The notes under the pieces are model-generated. The model made no database searches and was not told the DNA's origin. It saw nothing but the letters and a program-made list of their open reading frames with translations. Shown here one piece after another: positions 24,673 to 26,881 of a stretch of DNA of 26,881 nt. Where the stretch lies: the NCBI GenBank assembly GCA_025457785.1, contig JALOTS010000004.1, positions 1 through 26,881 of the forward strand, read 5' to 3'. Numbering within the stretch: the first letter of the stretch is position 1; each line of letters begins with the position of its first letter. Origin of the DNA: Pontiellaceae bacterium (GTDB taxonomy: Bacteria; Verrucomicrobiota; Kiritimatiellia; Kiritimatiellales; Tichowtungiaceae). The position numbers and the translations under genes were made by a program.

Positions 24673-25980
24673 TCAGTACTGCCGGAACTCAGCCGTATCC
24701 GGCGTGGGTCCGGCAAGTTTCGTGTAAACCGAAATCATTTTTTGCGCCATCGTTTCGACACTGAAGTTTTTCATTACCGACTCGCGTCCGGCCTGCCCGA
24801 GCCGCCGGAGCTGTTCGGGATTCGTCAACAGCCAGTTCAATGCCTGCACCAAATTCTCATACATCACGCCTCCGCCGGTCGCCGCGATCAGTTCGGGAAA
24901 TGCACCGGCTTTCGGCTGGACCACCGGCACGCCCGCCGCCATCGCTTCAATCATGTACGTTCCAAACGCTTCGCCCCGTTCAACCGGCACACATAAAATC
25001 GACAACGATTTCAAAAAGGCCTGACGGTTCTCTCTGCTGAAATCCTCGATAAACTCGGCATCGTTCTCCAGTCCGGCTTTCGCCAGTTTTTTCCGAAGTT
25101 TGGAAACATAGGCCCAGTCGTCGCCGACCGCTCCGCCGATCGCACGCAGTTTTAGACCTTCCATGCCTTGGAACTTTTTCAACTCAATGAACGCATCCAC
25201 CAATTTTCCAAGTCCAAGAGACTCATTCATCCGCGAAAGAAACCCGATCACCGGCGGATTTAAATCGAGCGACGCCGGTGCATAACCTGTTAAATCGATG
25301 CCGATATGGACCACGTCGATTTGATCCCTCGCAATCCTCAGCCGCTCGCTCATCCGGTCGGCGAACCAGCCGCTCACAGCGACAAACCGATCGACGTCCT
25401 TACACCGCGCCGCGATGGCATTCCAGCAGGCCTCGGCATGGGGCGAACTTATGGAATCCAGCCATTCATTTTCGTCCTGCAGCGAACAGATCACCGGAAC
25501 ATTCAAAGCGGACTTAATCTCCGCCGCCAGCCCGATCAGCAATGCATTGGAGAGCTGCACCGCATCCGGCTTTTCATTTTCTTTCAACCACTGAATGAGC
25601 CGCTCCACTTCCTTGCGCTGGTTACCGTCCGAGCCCTCCAGCATCGACAGCGTCATCGGACCGAGCCCGGCGGCGGAGGTTGTGCCTTCCATTTTTGCCG
25701 CACGTCGCAACATCCATTTCGAATCGAACAGGCGGTCGAGCCAGCGCGGGGTTTTGCGGAATAAAGGAATTTTCTGCTGAAGCCAGACATTGATCCCGCC
25801 GAAAAAAACCGGTGTATCCTCCGGGACGGGGTTTCCGTCAGTAAACATCGGCAGATACATCGGGACCATCACCACCTCAACGCCCCGCCGACGCAGTGCC
25901 TGAATCAGCGCGATGTCGCGCATACAGTTCTGACAGTAAAACGTACCGCCCGAACCGGGAACGATGTGGACGACTTTCAT
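24673..25980 (-). CDS. Glycosyltransferase family 4
   Basis: The 435-residue protein shows a GT-B fold of the GT4 type. The N-terminal domain opens with MKVVHIVPGSGGTFYCQNCMR. The C-terminal domain has PPVIGFLSRMNESLGLGKLVDAF, and E337-AFGTYMI-E345 forms the family's EX7E motif, followed by AMAAGVPVVQP. It would transfer a sugar from a nucleotide-sugar donor with retention, probably in the cytosol. The acceptor is unknown. An N-terminal CQNC is unusual and might be structural. Its ATG overlaps the stop codon of the upstream oxidoreductase (ATGA), so the two are translationally coupled. The PQQ-propeller start follows about 110 bases after its stop. Confidence 0.9.
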   Translation of the reverse strand: MKVVHIVPGSGGTFYCQNCMRDIALIQALRRRGVEVVMVPMYLPMFTDGNPVPEDTPVFFGGINVWLQQKIPLFRKTPRWLDRLFDSKWMLRRAAKMEGTTSAAGLGPMTLSMLEGSDGNQRKEVERLIQWLKENEKPDAVQLSNALLIGLAAEIKSALNVPVICSLQDENEWLDSISSPHAEACWNAIAARCKDVDRFVAVSGWFADRMSERLRIARDQIDVVHIGIDLTGYAPASLDLNPPVIGFLSRMNESLGLGKLVDAFIELKKFQGMEGLKLRAIGGAVGDDWAYVSKLRKKLAKAGLENDAEFIEDFSRENRQAFLKSLSILCVPVERGEAFGTYMIEAMAAGVPVVQPKAGAFPELIAATGGGVMYENLVQALNWLLTNPEQLRRLGQAGRESVMKNFSVETMAQKMISVYTKLAGPTPDTAEFRQY

Positions 25981-26881
25981 ATTGCCGATTTCCGATTTAA
26001 GATTGCCACTGCGTTGCCCCGCATTCGCGGTGCCCAGCTCGACTTCGTCTCGGTTGCCGATTGCTGAATGGATTGTGCTTCCCGGCTTAAATTTTCTTCC
26101 GCATCACGAAACGCCAGTGCGCCGGTCGGGCAGGCGGCGACGCATTCGGCCGCAGCGGCCCGCAGTCCGTTCTGCAATAATTCACCGAACGGGACCGTCA
26201 CCTTTGTTTTAAACCCGCGTCCGCTAAACGCCAGCCCGAATTTCTCGCCGGAACATCCGGTGATTTGAATACACAGCCCGCACTTGATGCACTTACCCGG
26301 CTCAAAAACAACTGTTTCCTCATGGCCAATCAACTGAACATGCCCGTGCTCCTCTGCTGCAAACTCCCACTGATCCGCACCATACTTCTCTGCATACGCA
26401 CGCAGCTTGCAGCTTTCCGGCTTCCGGCAGTCGCAGTGCAGGCACCTCCGGGCTTCCGTTTGAGCAGACAGGAGTGTCTGCCCCACGGGTGGAGCAGACA
26501 CTCCTGTCTGCTCATCGGTCGAACAGTTTTTCATCAGCTCCTGCAACTCGCTTGGACGCGGCTTGCCGATTTTAGAATCAAAGCGGGCCGGCACCGTTTT
26601 TCCGGCCAGCTTCAGTGCGGCCTCCTTGCCGTTGGCCACCGCCTTGACCGCCAACTTATGTTCCTCCGGCGTAACAACCGCATCAAAGCCCTCGACCGGC
26701 GGAGTAGACTTCAGTTTAAACTCGATTCCGGCGGACTGAAGAGAGCGTATTTCGGCATCGAGAATTTCCGGAGGCAATGCGGGTTCCCCTCGCAATGAAC
26801 CGCCCGCAACCGGCTGTTCGTCAAATATCGTACAGTCATAGCCCAGCAGCCGCAGATTCCAGGCGCAGGAAAGTCCCGCCG
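25977..26881 (-). CDS. FAD-dependent Fe-S oxidoreductase, 5' end outside the window
   Basis: The frame stays open to the right edge, so the start is missing; 300 residues are visible. The first, AGLSCAWNLRLLGYDCTIFD, followed by EQPVAGGSL, is the FAD-binding Rossmann region of GltD-like flavoproteins. LPPEILDAEIRSLQSAGIEF is also typical. A ferredoxin-like end follows: ARRCLHCDCRKPESCKLR, then CIKCGLCIQITGC at visible residues 197-209 and CVAACPTGAL from 246. It would move electrons between a flavin and iron-sulfur clusters. The stretch between FDAVV and KLAVKAVANGKEAA is very short, so part of the flavin domain seems deleted. A palindromic repeat encodes residues just before the first cysteine motif. 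The 54-bp repeat encodes the C-terminal tail. Confidence 0.85.
   Translation of the reverse strand, partial: AGLSCAWNLRLLGYDCTIFDEQPVAGGSLRGEPALPPEILDAEIRSLQSAGIEFKLKSTPPVEGFDAVVTPEEHKLAVKAVANGKEAALKLAGKTVPARFDSKIGKPRPSELQELMKNCSTDEQTGVSAPPVGQTLLSAQTEARRCLHCDCRKPESCKLRAYAEKYGADQWEFAAEEHGHVQLIGHEETVVFEPGKCIKCGLCIQITGCSGEKFGLAFSGRGFKTKVTVPFGELLQNGLRAAAAECVAACPTGALAFRDAEENLSREAQSIQQSATETKSSWAPRMRGNAVAILNRKSAI
26002..26055. repeat. 54-bp dispersed repeat, copy 2 (oxidoreductase 3' end)
   Basis: Partner of 24485-24538. It encodes TETKSSWAPRMRGNAVAIL near the C-terminus of the oxidoreductase, leaving only the residues NRKSAI before the stop. Those last codons and the stop at 25977-25979 overlap the glycosyltransferase start. 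Confidence 0.92.
26462..26513. repeat. Perfect long palindromic (REPIN-like) repeat inside the oxidoreductase gene
   Basis: Arms 26462-26481 (GAGCAGACAGGAGTGTCTGC) and 26494-26513 are exact reverse complements over 20 bases, with a 12-base loop. It is in frame, encoding EQTGVSAPPVGQTLLSAQ immediately before EARRCLHCDC. Related to 2788-2831. Confidence 0.95.

Overview
The window is 26.9 kb of chromosome-like bacterial DNA with moderate to high GC. It probably comes from the PVC superphylum, with a Kiritimatiellota or Verrucomicrobiota relative as best guess. This is inferred from the large secreted beta-rich proteins (two LamG-type domains, PQQ-type propeller, GH16-type enzyme), the 'W..L...RFYRL'-type C-terminal tail, and many short repeats read through as protein. 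No rRNA, tRNA or CRISPR was seen, and no single marker fixes the taxon.

Layout. 1-121: tandem 49-bp repeat. 151-4195: an exported protein of unknown function, an AT-rich stretch with a possible small membrane protein, a NUDIX hydrolase and an exported GH16-like protein. 4298-14101: a same-strand cluster encoding (i) a PfkB-like/AAA+/RyR-domain protein broken by a frameshift, (ii) a membrane protein with two TrkA-like NAD-binding regions and a C-terminal RyR domain, (iii) an orphan four-helix membrane protein and (iv) a 1522-residue DUF4062-STAND NTPase-WD40 protein. 14102-14696: a scar with a RAYT (Y1 transposase) N-terminal fragment and a TPR-like remnant. 14697-16613: a divergent SEDS (FtsW/RodA-like) protein, a tiny coupled ORF and an MtfA-like zinc peptidase. 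On the minus strand from 26881 down to 16782: a partial FAD/Fe-S oxidoreductase, a GT4 glycosyltransferase, a PQQ-propeller protein, a 1354-residue LamG protein, mnmE and an SDR dehydrogenase.

The 4.3-14.1 kb cluster is the best candidate for an undescribed system. Two of its proteins end in RyR domains, which are proposed small-ligand sensors. They sit beside a putative membrane module and a STAND ATPase with a sensor-type propeller. This combination is typical of conflict or immunity modules, but antiphage function is inference only.

A second layer is a set of short dispersed repeats. Several are palindromic, and several lie in frame inside genes: mnmE, the oxidoreductase, the PQQ protein, the GH16-like protein and possibly the STAND protein. 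They form new N-termini, C-termini and internal loops. A RAYT remnant in the same window offers a possible, unproven, source for the palindromic ones.
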